Shown: piece by piece, positions 1-10,059 of the stretch | Numbering within the stretch: the first letter of the stretch is position 1 | Layout of the letters: each line of letters begins with the position of its first letter | Assembly (NCBI GenBank): GCA_028641055.1 | Contig: CM054062.1 | Coordinates: 137,124,682-137,188,681, forward strand | Length of the DNA stretch: 64,000 bases | Source: Alopecurus myosuroides | Taxonomy: Eukaryota > Streptophyta > Magnoliopsida > Poales > Poaceae | Direction: 5' to 3' | Made by a program: the position numbers and the translations under genes | The notes under the pieces: model-generated | The model's database searches: none | What the model saw: only the letters and a program-made list of their open reading frames with translations | What the model was told of the DNA's origin: nothing

Positions 1-23
1 CACTTGGCCCAGGTTGCAGATGA

Positions 24-335
24 TTGTGGTGTGGTTTTCTGGGGGAGCATCGCCCCCGGTTAGAACAGATTGCTGCTATCAGTGCGAAGGAGATCTACGA
101 GGGGGCTCTTGTTGCCTCACGAGCTCAGACGGAGCTTGTGAGGTCAAAACCCCTAGCTGACGGAAGTCCAGTGCATGAGGCAGTGAATCTGGCGAGTAAC
201 TCTGCCAGTATGCCTAGTGGGGTGGATGGCCCGATCGTGACCCCCAGGTGGGGCAGTCACGAGGGCGCCCCCCGAAGGCATCGTCACGGCCCTCGACCTC
301 TAGTAGGGCTTGGTCTGTTCCTCGTAAGGGGATGA
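24..335 (+). pseudogene. LINE ORF1 C-terminal fragment
   Basis: An open frame of about 100 codons ends at a TGA some 20 bases before the ORF2 start. It has no domain I can name, and the nucleic-acid-binding CCHC part expected of a LINE ORF1 would lie further upstream, outside the window. It is assigned to ORF1 only because it directly precedes the ORF2 endonuclease in the same orientation and has the low-complexity tail usual in this position. Confidence 0.5.
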
Positions 336-353
336 CCCTCAATTGTGTTTCGC

Positions 354-1855
354 TATGAATATCCCAATACAGGTATTAGACTGGAACATTCAGGGGTTTG
401 GGCAGGATGGCACAAGGAAGCAGTTAAGCGAGCACATGGGACGGGAAGTTGTGAACATTTTTGGCATACATGAGATGATTAAACAAGACTTCTCTATTTA
501 GGAGCTGCAGGGGCTTAGTCCCTATAAGTTCGCCTGACAGTGCCTCCCCGCGAATGGTCATTGGGGTGGTATCCTCCTTGGTGTTAAGGAGGACACACTC
601 GAAGTAGAGGGTATTGAATGGGGAGACTTCTTCATGAGTATGCTACTCAACCATAGACGGTCCTCCTTCTAGTGGGAGGTCATTATTCTCTATGGCCCGA
701 TCGAGCATAATAGAACACATATGTTCCTAGCCGAGGTACAAGCAAAGGTGGAATGGTGCTCCACCCCGCTTGTGATTGTCGGGGATTTTAACCTCATAAG
801 ATCCCCGGATGATAAGATCTCGGCGAATGTGGATCATCGGAGGATGCGATTGTTCAATGATTGGATTGCTGACCTCGCCCTTAAGGGGATCAGGCGAGTG
901 GGAGTGAGATACACTTGGACTAATAACCGTGTTAACCCAATCCGGAGTGTGCTGGATAGGGTCTTTGTATCGGTTGATTGGGAGATGGCCTTCCCATTAT
1001 GCTCGTTACGAGCGTTGACTAGGGTAGGCTCTGATCACACTCCCCTTCTCTTATCATCAGGTGGAGCCCAACCCCCAAGGCTAAACCGCTTCCACTTTGA
1101 GAACTTCTGGCTCGAGAAGCCATGCATTGTAGAAGCGGTTCGAGCGAAGTGGACCGGGGCAGCCGAACACCCACCACGCCTCTATAATTGTGTGGATGCT
1201 TGGCATCATTGTGCTCAAATGGCACGAAAGTTCATGAGGGGTTGGGGGCCAACCTTGGTGATGAGTTATGGACGAGGAAGGCATCTATACTATGGGAGAT
1301 TCAGACACTAGACATGGCGTCAGATTCGGTTGGTCTCACCGCTGAGGAGTGGCTTCAGCGATACTCCCTTGAGGATAAGAGACATTTTGGCGACAGAGGA
1401 TTTGACATAACCGGATCCTTAGAGGCGATGCGAATACGGCCTATTTCCATGTGATCGCCAATGGGAGGCGTAGGAAATTCTCTATTCCTTGCATGTGGGA
1501 GGTAGAACGTCTCTTGGAGGAGCCAAGAGAGATATCCACCCACAGTTACTCCTTTTATAAGGAGCTCTTTGTGGCGGGACCCTGTTCGGGGGTCTCACTG
1601 GTAGTGGACCTATGGCCGAAGAGGGCCAGGGTCTCTGAGGCGGAGAATGCAGAGCTGACCCTCCCATTTCTGCCTGAAGAGTTCTCCCGGGCTATTATCG
1701 AGATGAAGGTTAACTCGGCTCCTGGACCGGACGGTCTACCGGTCATTTTCTTCCAGCATTTCTGGGAGACTATTAAAGTGGTGATTATACCAATGTTCCA
1801 CGAATTCTATATTGGAACACTGATTATGTCTCGCCTTAACTTTGGCGTGACAACC
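354..1855 (+). pseudogene. LINE ORF2: endonuclease and start of reverse transcriptase, broken
   Basis: The ATG at 354 opens with a WNIQGFG motif, typical of the first strand of the apurinic-like endonuclease of plant LINEs. Stops near 500, 536 and 672 break the frame. From 721 the endonuclease core is readable: GDFN (about 781-792), a YTWTNNR segment and the SDHTPLL active-site motif (about 1031-1051). After a frame change, 1451-1855 gives the region before the RT fingers, with the SAPGPDGLP motif (about 1714-1740) and the LNFGV motif that leads into the first RT block. The RT continues at 42084. The protein would nick target DNA and prime reverse transcription; this copy cannot. Confidence 0.85.
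1851..1855. repeat. Target-site duplication, left copy (CAACC)
   Basis: Five bases CAACC precede the LTR start TGATGACC at 1856. The matching copy after the other LTR is CTACC at 42084-42088, one mismatch. Removing one copy and the 40.2-kb insert restores the LINE reading frame, which supports the pairing despite the mismatch. Confidence 0.8.
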
Positions 1856-2512
1856 TGATGACCCACAAGTATAGGGGATCGCAATAGTCTTTGAGTGAAG
1901 TAAAACCCAAATTTATTGATTCGACACAAGGGGAGCCAAAGAATATTTATATGCCTTAACAACTGAGTTGTCAATTCAGCTGCTCCTGAAAGTAGACTTG
2001 CTCACAACAATTTATTAGTGGTAACATTTTTATAGCGGCAGTAGAAATAAAATAACAGCAGTAGCAATCGCGGAAAATAGCAGTATGGGAAGTACCGTAG
2101 GCATAGAGGGAATAGATGGACGGGCGTTGCTGGATAACATAGGTCATGTAATAATCTAACACGGGCATTGCAGATCTTTACCTTTTTTATTTTTTTAAAT
2201 CTATACCTAATAATAAAGAGAGGAAGGTTTCTTCCGGTCCATCCTAAATTTTACCGTTTTACCCTTCCACCAAAATACATATACTCCTGTTATGCCACAA
2301 AACAGTTCTCCCGTTCGCTCCATCCTAGCATTGTCGGCTCGTTGTTTTCTTGTCCTATTATGATCGGAAGTTGATCCCATGCACCTTTGGCCTGCCCGAG
2401 ACAACAAGGACTCGCCCTTGCACCTTGCCACGCCCGCGACAGAATCCATGGATATTTAGCCTAGACTACAAGGACTCAATCAATGCGAGATTGTTAGCCT
2501 AGACTACAAGGA

Positions 2513-3110
2513 CTAGATCAGTGCAAGAGGGTGATCAGGCGACGACGACACCACCGTGGAACGCATCTGCAGTAGCGATAGCGGCGGCATGGGGCAGGAG
2601 GGACGAGGAGGCGCAAATGACAGGCCCGCCGGGGCGCTGGGCAGAGGCATCAGCTTCTCCGTCGGGGCAAGCGGGACGTGCACGCTGACACAATGGGGAC
2701 ACGGCGCTGGATCTTGATGGAGGCACGTCAGTGCGCCTGGACTGGGGTCTCCGACAAGGGGGTCGGAGTCGGAGGGGTGGTCGGCAGCAAGGGGAGTCGC
2801 GGCGGCCGCCGGAGAGCTTGTTGTCCGGCGCGAGGCTGCTGCTGCCAACGGTGGGGTTCTGGGTGGTGTAGCCCGTGACCGTGCTCGCGGATCACAATGC
2901 GAGCGGACAAGTACACCAGAGTCGAAGTAACGGTGCGGGCGCGTGGCTTGTGCTTCTCGATCGAGGCGGTGGATAGGTAGGACGCGAGGCGAGAGCTGCA
3001 GTCGGCCGGGGCACCGCGTCGCGGACGTATCTGCTCGATCTGGGCTCATGCGCCAGCGGCTTCTGGTTGCTGCTGCTATCATTGGCGAGATGGAGGCAAT
3101 CTGGGCTTAT
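2513..3110. other. GC-rich block inside the inner Helitron, possible captured host DNA
   Basis: About 600 bp is much richer in G and C than the AT-rich Helitron sequence around it. Open frames exist on both strands, the longest on the minus strand at 2513-3082, but they are proline, serine and alanine rich and match no protein I recognise. Helitrons of grasses often pick up host exons, so capture is plausible; the source gene is unknown. Confidence 0.35.
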
Positions 3111-3641
3111 CCTCTATTCGTCTGGTACGTGCTGCACGGGAAACAGAAAACAACAATAGAGAGACGATGCTATCGAGGGATTGGATCTCAACAGAAACAA
3201 ATGTCGAACATTTGGGATGCACCATGAAACAAACTACGAAAGCTTCCCCTTATCCGCGAGAATTCTAAACCAAAGAGAGCACACCCTGTGAAGAAGAAGA
3301 CCACGTTCATCCTCTTCAAGGAAGAAATCGATGAGAAACAGCGCTAACACTCTTGGATGGGTCCGGCCAAGCCGCTAACACTCTTGGATGGGTGCGCAGG
3401 TCGTTGTCACCACTACAATAGCCTTATCGATGGCAGCAGCTTTTGCTCCATTAATAAGGCTATTAGATGTGCGTCGTCACGCCGACTACGCCTGATCAAA
3501 CTCAGTCCGCCCGAATTCTATCCAAGTAAAAGATTTAGATGTTATCTATTTTCTTATTTTCGGTTTTTCGTCATTAAGCACCAATAGGTACTCAGAATTT
3601 ATTCTTTTTACCATCAAAATTCCTTGATGTATTTACTTTTA

Positions 3642-3764
3642 CTCCCTCCGTCCGGAATTAAGTGTCACAAAGTTTGACAAAAGTGGATGTATCTAACACT
3701 AAATTATGTCTAGATACATCCACTTTTATCAAACTTTGTGACATTTAATTCCGGACGGAGGGAC
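3642..3764. mobile_element. Stowaway MITE
   Basis: A 123-bp element with terminal inverted repeats opening CTCCCTCCGTCCGGAATTAA, flanked by TA on both sides (3640-3641 and 3765-3766). Inner halves are also complementary (for example gatacatccacttttatcaaa against its inverse), so the whole element folds into one hairpin. CTCCCTCCGT termini and the TA duplication are diagnostic for the Stowaway (Tc1/Mariner) group. It lies in the inner Helitron and so arrived before or after that Helitron moved. Confidence 0.92.
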
Positions 3765-4375
3765 TATATGGTTATTATATCATTACATTATATCTATTGT
3801 AAATCATTTCCGTGAACCACATACAATAACTTATTATTAATACAAAGATCCAACCTTTAAGTGCAAAAGTAACTAACAAATCTAATTAGAGTCTGTGTGT
3901 ATGATGCCACATTTAATCACCGGTTCATCAAAATATATCCAAATCCCAGCCATGGCGTGGCTCAATATCAAACTATATGATAATACAAAAGTTGGTTTTA
4001 GACTGAGAGTTATATCAAAGCGATCGAAAGTACAATGATCCTCAATTAGGTGCTACCAATCAATTTTATACATGTAGCTTAATCTGTTGTATGAATCGTG
4101 TATGTGGATAGTTGTGTTTTTTCGGTTTGGTAGTTACACTAAGTCAATAAAGACAAATTGATGTATTCAGAGAATGAGAGTTAGAGTCTGTTGGAATGTC
4201 ATTTTAAAACGAAGACGCAAACTTTTCAAGGAGCTCTACAAAATGACACGCCACTGTTGGACTTCAGTGCTACTTGTCCTCTGTTGGAGGAGAAAGTGAA
4301 AAATAGACCGATCGATGATTTTATGGAAATAAGGGTTGTGTTAATGTTTTTCATCTAAAAGTTGAATTTTTTATC

Positions 4376-4405
4376 CCCGTTGCAACGCACGGGCATGTTT
4401 ACTAG
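4376..4405 (+). other. 3' hairpin and CTAG terminus of the inner Helitron
   Basis: CCCGT and ACGGG form a short stem around TTGCAACGC, followed 12 bases later by the terminal CTAG. This is the signal that ends rolling-circle transposition in Helitrons. The same hairpin sequence, with a T for one C, ends the outer Helitron. Confidence 0.8.
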
Positions 4406-5026
4406 TATATAAATAATAAAGAGAGGAAGGTTTCTTCTGGTCCAACCTATGTTTTACCTTTTTACCCTTCCACCAAAATAGATCTTGTCCGTTTTTTTGG
4501 TTTGGTAAGTTGCCCGTTGAGATACGTCGCCTGCTTCCGTTCCTTCCATCGATGGCTGATTTTTTTAGTTAACCCGATCGGTTGCCAGAATAGCTCTTCT
4601 ACGGGTGACCGTGTCCAAGGTCAAAATCTGATCCGCGGTGCAGGCGTGCAGCTCTTTCCTTCGTGTGGGCGGAATGTACATGCAGAATAAGACAAGCGCA
4701 AGGGCCCACCCACATGCACAATCTTTCACTCCTCTATGGTGTTTGTTACCTTTGTTATCCATCTGATTAGTACTTCTTTACAAACGATGATTACTAAAAT
4801 AGTAAATTACGTAATTAGCGAGTTGCTATAAATGAAAATAATACTCATCGGTTGCTAGGTTTGAGCCTTTGTTATATCGGTCTCCAAAACAAGAACGGAA
4901 CCGTCATATTATATTCCAATCTAACGTAAATATAAAATCCACTTCAAACACGAAAAAATCTAACAAATATTACCCAACCCTGTCGCCCCAAAACTCCATG
5001 TAAAATCGCCGACGTAGATTGGCACC

Positions 5027-5215
5027 ATGGACGAGAAGCTGATGACGCAGATCTTCGACCTCAATTTCAAGTGGCTGCAGGGGCATGCACAAAAGCGAGA
5101 AGGAGAAGAAGCTCAAGGTGAGGAAGGCCATCAAGAAAGGAAATATGGAAGGCACGGGCATCTACGCCGAGAGCAACATCTGCAAAGTGCAAACGCACCG
5201 AGCACAATGCCTGAT
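5027..5215 (+). pseudogene. CHMP1-like (ESCRT-III) gene fragment captured by the Helitron
   Basis: From the ATG at 5027 the translation starts MDEKLMTQIFDLNFK, close to the N terminus of plant CHMP1 (Vps46/Did2 type). After a frame change near 5085-5095 the next stretch gives SEKEKKLKVRKAIKKGN and then MEGTGIYAESNI, which follow the next part of CHMP1 helix 1 and 2 in the right order. Similarity fades after about 5200. CHMP1 is a small ESCRT-III subunit acting at multivesicular bodies; the full protein is about 200 residues, so only the first quarter to third is here. It is a broken fragment. Recognition is from memory of the family and needs a search. Confidence 0.7.
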
Positions 5216-5520
5216 CGAACAGGTCCCAACCGCAGCAAGTCGATTCCATCAACCGATCCCCTACTCGGGGGACGTCTTCTGGCACAACAGCATCCCTTGC
5301 CTGCGCGGGTACGCTCGCTCGGCTGGGCGCTGCCCAGGATACGCCCTGGGTGTTCTTGCACATACTGGAGGAGGTCGTCGCGCCAAAACATGTACTATAC
5401 CTTTCTATTTCTGTTCAAGGAGTGCGCTGCCGCGCTGGCCGGGGAGGAGGGCTGGCGAGCGCACGGCTTAGCGGAGTACAAGTACCTCATGCCCATGGTG
5501 ATCAACATGTAGGCAGAGCG
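5216..5520 (+). other. Further GC-rich, gene-like segment in the outer Helitron, not recognised
   Basis: Following the CHMP1-like part, the sequence stays GC-rich and in one frame (ending at 5512) reads a plausible C terminus, EEGWRAHGLAEYKYLMPMV followed by INM and a TAG stop. It does not resemble the rest of CHMP1. It could be a second captured exon from a different gene or a non-coding stretch. I do not recognise it. Confidence 0.3.
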
Positions 5521-6489
5521 TGTGACCGCGCGCAGGTCTGCACGCTATGTTCTCTGTAGCATGGACGGGGAGTGCGCAGTCTGGTTGTGTGATTGATTTG
5601 TTAGCTCGACCAAGTCAGCTTGAAAAGCCTTGCAAGTTCAATAACGAATTGCCCATATAGCCCATTGCTTCCTTCCTGTGGAAGTCTGCAGGCCAGCGGC
5701 TCCGACGGTCGACAGACCTACCTACAAACATTAGTAAAAACTCGTCTCCAAGAGCACCGGCTCCCAAGTTTTTGGTAAAGCACGAGCAGCGCACTTCAAT
5801 TTGGTAGCTGGTGAGAGAATAGAAAGGGGATATATTTGAAGAAAAAATATATTGTTTGACGCTATGCAGAAAAAAGATTGTTTTTGCATCTCGCCAGGAG
5901 TAGTCTGCACATATGAATATGGATTGATTCATTCAAACTGGTTTAAATTCTTACTCTGTACTAGCCAGTCAATGGATTAATAACCTGGCCGGTGGATGGT
6001 GGATTAAGACAATGTAGTGCACCAAAAAGTGAAAAAAAAAATTGGCCAAACTACAGGTAAGAGAAGGTTAATACACGTTACAGATGAAAATATCATTAAA
6101 CAACCATCCATATTATTTATATGGAGGCGTACTTAAATATTTTATGGAATGCTAATAGTGATTGTAGTGGAAAGAAAATAAATAAAATTATAATCTTTAA
6201 AAATAACAGAGGGCAGATCATGAGTTCGTAATATATGTTTTCATAATACTAAGCGAGAACCTCTTCTACCGTAATATATCACCAATGTAGTTAAAATGAT
6301 TTTAATTAAGCATTGAGTATACTCATGCACAATTTGATGGATATTTGAGTTGTAACTTCGGTTTTTTTTGTTGTTGACAAAAATTAACTAATTCGACTAC
6401 TATGCCAGTTTTGTGGTGCGAAAGAAAAACCAAACAAGTCATATGGTTAATTTTTCTCCTCCGTTGCAACGCACGGGCAATTTTTCTAG
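5521..6489 (+). other. AT-rich 3' body of the outer Helitron
   Basis: No gene seen. AT-rich sequence leading to the 3' hairpin and CTAG at 6489. Short open frames in it look accidental. Confidence 0.6.
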
Positions 6490-7543
6490 TAATAATAATA
6501 AACCATTAAACATGTAGGCAAACCATAGGCATGTGTTCCAATATAGTCACACGTGTTTGCAATGAGAAATTTGCACAACATCTTTTGTCCTACTAGCCCG
6601 TGGCAGCGGGGCTTCTAGGGAAACTACTGGTAATTAAGGTGCTCCTTTTAATAAAGCACCAGAGCAAAGCATTAACACTCCGTGAACACGCGTGATCCTC
6701 ACATCACAACGATCCCCTCCGGTTTTCCCAATTTCTGTCACTTTTGGGCCTCGGGTTCCGTACAATGACATGTGTAAAAAATTTGCAGATATGATCAAGA
6801 AACATAATTATACTCATGAAACAATAACATGTTCAGATCTGAGATCATGGAACTCGGGCCCTAGTGACAAGCATTAATCATAACAAGTTGCAACAACGGT
6901 AGAAAACACTAACAATGGATAGTAGACACTATTCCCTAACAATCTGGCATTATTACATGATTAATCTCATCCAATCCCTTCCATCCCTCTCAGCCTACAG
7001 CGGTGTTTACTCACACATGGACGGGGGAATCATGGATGGTTGATGGAGAAGAGATGGCGGTGTCGATGGCGATGATCTTCTTCGAATCCCCGTCCCGACA
7101 GGGCGCCAGAACATGAACTTCTGATCCCCGAATCGAGGTTCAGGGTGGCGGCGGCGCTCTGTTGTATTTCTATGGAATATGACGAACCCCTTGCGTTTTA
7201 GGTTTACGGGGCATATGTAGTCGAAAGGAGAGTTCGAGGGGGTCCAGGGGTGGCCCACACCGCTAGGCGGCGCGGCCAAGGGGGGCGCCGGGGGGTGGTG
7301 TGGCCCCCTCCTGGCTCCTCTCCTGGCCCCCTTCTGGCTCCCGGGGTCTTGTGGTGTTTTAAGACCAATGGGGACTTTTCTGGGCATTTTCCCGAAAGTT
7401 GATTTTGTCTGCACAAAAACGAGACACCAAGGTAATTCTGCTGAAAACAGTGTTAACCTTGTTAGTGGTATCCAAAACACACAAGTTTAGAGGAAAACAA
7501 TAAGAAAAGTGTTCGGAAAAGGAGATAGGTTTTGGACGTATCA

Positions 7544-7558
7544 ACTCCCCCCAAGCTT
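7544..7558 (-). other. Polypurine tract of the Athila-like element
   Basis: On the minus strand AAGCTTGGGGGGAGT directly precedes the 3' LTR start TGATACGTCC. This is where plus-strand DNA synthesis would be primed, and its place fixes the element's orientation. Confidence 0.8.
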
Positions 7559-9512
7559 AGCTTATTGCTCGTCCTCAAGCAATTCAGTCACAACTGAGTG
7601 CGATAAAAGACTTTTACGAACACAATTGTTTCATATGATGTAAATATAATCACTACATAATCAAGTGCTGAGGCAATTCATAATAAGATGTATGGAAATT
7701 AAAAGTCACCCAACAGTTATACAAACCATGAAAAGATGCCTACAAACTAATAATAGACAACATGAAGTATATCAATCTGCAAGATTGCAATGCTCATAAT
7801 AGGGTATGATAAAATGTACTCTCTTGCCCTTAATAGTGGAGCAAAACATAAATGCCAGGACACCTATGAAGTTCAAATGAAGACTAGAAATATAGATATC
7901 AAAGATACAAGCATCAAAGTTATACCACTATCAACCGTGTTTTGGGACAAGCATATTACACTAAGAATAACAGCCATGCTCTTAAGAAGGTGCATACAGT
8001 GAGAAGGTGAAGACTCAACATAAAAAAGGCCCTTCGCAGAGGGAAGCAGGGATCAACTCATGTGCTAGAGCTTTTTATTTTATTAAATAGAGGTATTGAA
8101 AACATTTTTGAGAGAGGTGTATGCTTATGTCAACGAATGCTAAACAGATAATACAGTACGTCACAAGCCAACTAGACTTCACAAGAGCGGCTCCCATAGA
8201 AGGACGCATCTGGGTAGAAGGTCATCCATCTTTCTCTTTTGTTTACACAATTATGCTTTGACTGGTAAACCAGGGGAAAAAAGAGTGAAGAGAATTTGTG
8301 TTATTAATCTGGGGCTGGGCACCCTGTTGCCGGCTCTTCTATTATTGGATAAGCGGATGAAGCCACTAGTCCTGGGTGTGAAATCCAATCAACAAGTGAG
8401 ATAAAGATTCTCTATTTACGTCCTTGTGAGCTAAAACAGGGGCACAAAACAGGAATTTTTTGCAGGTTTTAAAGGTAGCACACGAGATATTTTCTTGGAG
8501 TGGGAGTTAAATACCACATATATAGGTAGGTATGGTGGACACATTTGGAAAATTTTGGTTTTTTTGGGAGTTGGTGCACAAGTAGAGCTCATACTCAGTA
8601 CAGGTGGAGGACAACAATAGACAGGAAGCGACAATCAAGAGAGCAACAACTGTCATAATCATGTTTGCGACAAAACAAAATCAACAAGAGCATAAAAATG
8701 ATACAAATACTCTGAGGAAAAATAAATCATCGAGGCTTAAGTGACTTTTTGTTTTCAGTCATAGCATGCGTGAGTATGTGCCAAGTCGATCCAAGTGAAA
8801 CAATCAGAGGGAGATACCACAATGTCATACCCTTCTATGATTAAAACAACGCAAGCAAACATTCATACGCCATGCTATATTATATATTAATAAGTTGGAA
8901 CTGAACACGTGAGAGTATAAACTATCAAGCATCAATTAAATAAAATACACCTTACATGAACGGACTAAGCCTTTTCACACAATGAGTATATGTAAAAAAA
9001 TAAAACAAATAGAGTTCATACCAGCCTCTCACCACAACCCGGATTGTCATAAATCGTCATTACTGTTCTTCACTTGTGGATTGAATAATATAGAATGATA
9101 ATCAAGCTCCAATGGAGACACGGAAGTCCGGTGAACTCTGCAACAAACTTTACAAACCAAAGAAGAACAACAAATATTTTTGGGTTTTCGATTTAAAATA
9201 AGAACAGAAAGAAACAAGCAAACAAAGCAAAATATTTTTGGATTTTTGAATACTAAACCAAACGAGAAAAGAAAGCTAACCAACAAAAGAAGCAAACAAA
9301 GAGAAACAACAGAAATATTTTTGGTATTTTTGTGTTTTCGAAAACAAGAACAAAACAATAAAACAAAGAGAAACGGAAGAAGCGAAAGAAAACGAAAACA
9401 AACGAAAGAAACGAAAATATGGATATACAAAGAACCGACCGAACATGATATATAAATGGGTGTGATGTCGGTATACCTCCCCCCAAGATTAGGCTTTTGG
9501 CCTAAGTGGAGA
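7559..9512 (-). other. Non-coding 3' interior of the Athila-like element
   Basis: No supported gene in about 1.9 kb. The stretch is AT-rich and contains an A-rich, simple region (about 9180-9430) with repeated aaacaaa and agaaac words. Open frames in it are low-complexity and unlike any protein I know. Its position between the ORF1-like frame and the 3' LTR fits the long 3' untranslated interior of Athila elements. Confidence 0.6.
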
Positions 9513-10059
9513 TCAATCATGGCGCGTGAAGTATCCCCACTGTGGTGGGTCGTCCCTCGCATGATCGTACTCGGGCGCCCAAGAGGAAGATGAAGCAGCG
9601 GGCGCATAGTCATAACCGGGGTGCTGGTACGGGATCCCCATGGCGTCAGAGGGCCGGACGAAATCACCATCGCCCCCCTCTCCGGCATCCTCCCCTTGCT
9701 GGGAGTGGTTCTCAATGTATGTGTCTAGATCACTCTCAGAAAGCATCCATCCTTGCCCGCCATTAAGATTAAACAAAAGAGGTGTAGGCAAAAGTAATTT
9801 CCTGACAGTTTTAGGAACTCTCCACCTGGATTGTTTGGAGAAAGTTATTTCAAAAGATAAATTGTGCAAGTGAGCATGGGTAGAAAGAAACTCATGTTGA
9901 ACCATGGAAACAAGGTCTAGCCTCTCTAAAGGAAACTACAGGTCTAGAGGGTGTGGCTCCAAACCATGCAAAGCTAGCAAGCACGAGGCAATAAGACCTC
10001 CACAAATTCCTCCCTTCTCACGGTTAAGCGAGAGACGGTAGGCCATTAAAGTGCCAAAG
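9513..10059 (-). pseudogene. Athila ORF1-like protein, C-terminal part
   Basis: Minus-strand reading across 10059 downwards gives words typical of the plant Athila ORF1 (env-position) protein: a LMAYRLSLNREKG stretch followed by a GGLIAS..LALH stretch, then an acidic, proline- and serine-rich tail ending at 9513. At least one stop (near 9950) breaks it. The N-terminal part lies at 14049-14632, on the other side of the solo LTR. The function of this protein family is unknown; its position downstream of gag-pol has led to comparison with env genes. No membrane segment is evident here. Confidence 0.55.
10055..10059. repeat. Target-site duplication of the solo LTR (CAAAG), left copy
   Basis: CAAAG precedes the LTR start at 10060 and is repeated exactly at 14049-14053. 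Confidence 0.9.

Larger units (their letters stand above)
1..1855 (+). mobile_element. LINE retrotransposon, 5' part (interrupted)
   Basis: This is the 5' portion of a non-LTR retrotransposon that starts before the window. It contains the end of ORF1, the endonuclease part of ORF2 and the first part of the reverse transcriptase. At 1855 the coding sequence stops abruptly at the TG of an LTR and resumes at 42084-42089 in the same frame, so the LINE is older than everything between. Several stop codons and frame changes show that it is dead. Plant L1-type assignment rests on domain order (ORF1, endonuclease, RT, zinc-binding region). Confidence 0.85.
2200..4405 (+). mobile_element. Helitron (inner, inserted near the 5' end of the outer one)
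   Basis: It begins TCTATACCTAATAATAAAG at 2200, ends TTTACTAG at 4405, and sits between A (2199) and T (4406). The 3' hairpin (CCCGT 4376-4380 with ACGGG 4389-4393) is 12 bases from the end. The sequence after the start (taataaagagaggaaggttt) recurs just after 4406, in the outer Helitron, and the hairpin region is nearly identical in both, so the two are of one family and one jumped into the other. Non-autonomous; it contains a Stowaway MITE and a GC-rich block. Confidence 0.85.
2175..6489 (+). mobile_element. Helitron (outer of a nested pair)
   Basis: The insert starts with TC at 2175, ends with CTAG at 6489, and sits between A (2174) and T (6490), as Helitrons do. A GC-rich hairpin (CCGT...ACGG, 6461-6476) lies 13 bases before the end. 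The other LTR shows the empty site: A at 41027 directly followed by T at 41028. There is no target duplication. No Rep/helicase is encoded, so it is non-autonomous. About 2.1 kb is its own sequence; the rest is the inner Helitron. It carries a CHMP1-like gene fragment. Confidence 0.85.
1856..7543 (-). repeat. 3' LTR of the Athila-like element, split by Helitrons
   Basis: Segments 1856-2174 and 6490-7543 together give about 1373 bp and align end to end with the LTR at 40689-42083 (1395 bp). Both begin TGATGACCCACAAGTATAGGGG and end ACGTATCA on the plus strand. The two copies differ at many positions (about nine in the first 60 bases by eye), so this element is much older than the inserts with well-preserved LTRs. 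Confidence 0.88.

Noticed and set aside
1971..2168. A minus-strand frame that recurs in part at 40863-41051
   Set aside because: It is LTR sequence of the Athila-like element present in both LTRs, with no protein similarity.
3642..3764. A terminator or regulatory hairpin
   Set aside because: The TA duplication and CTCCCTCCGT ends identify it as a Stowaway MITE.
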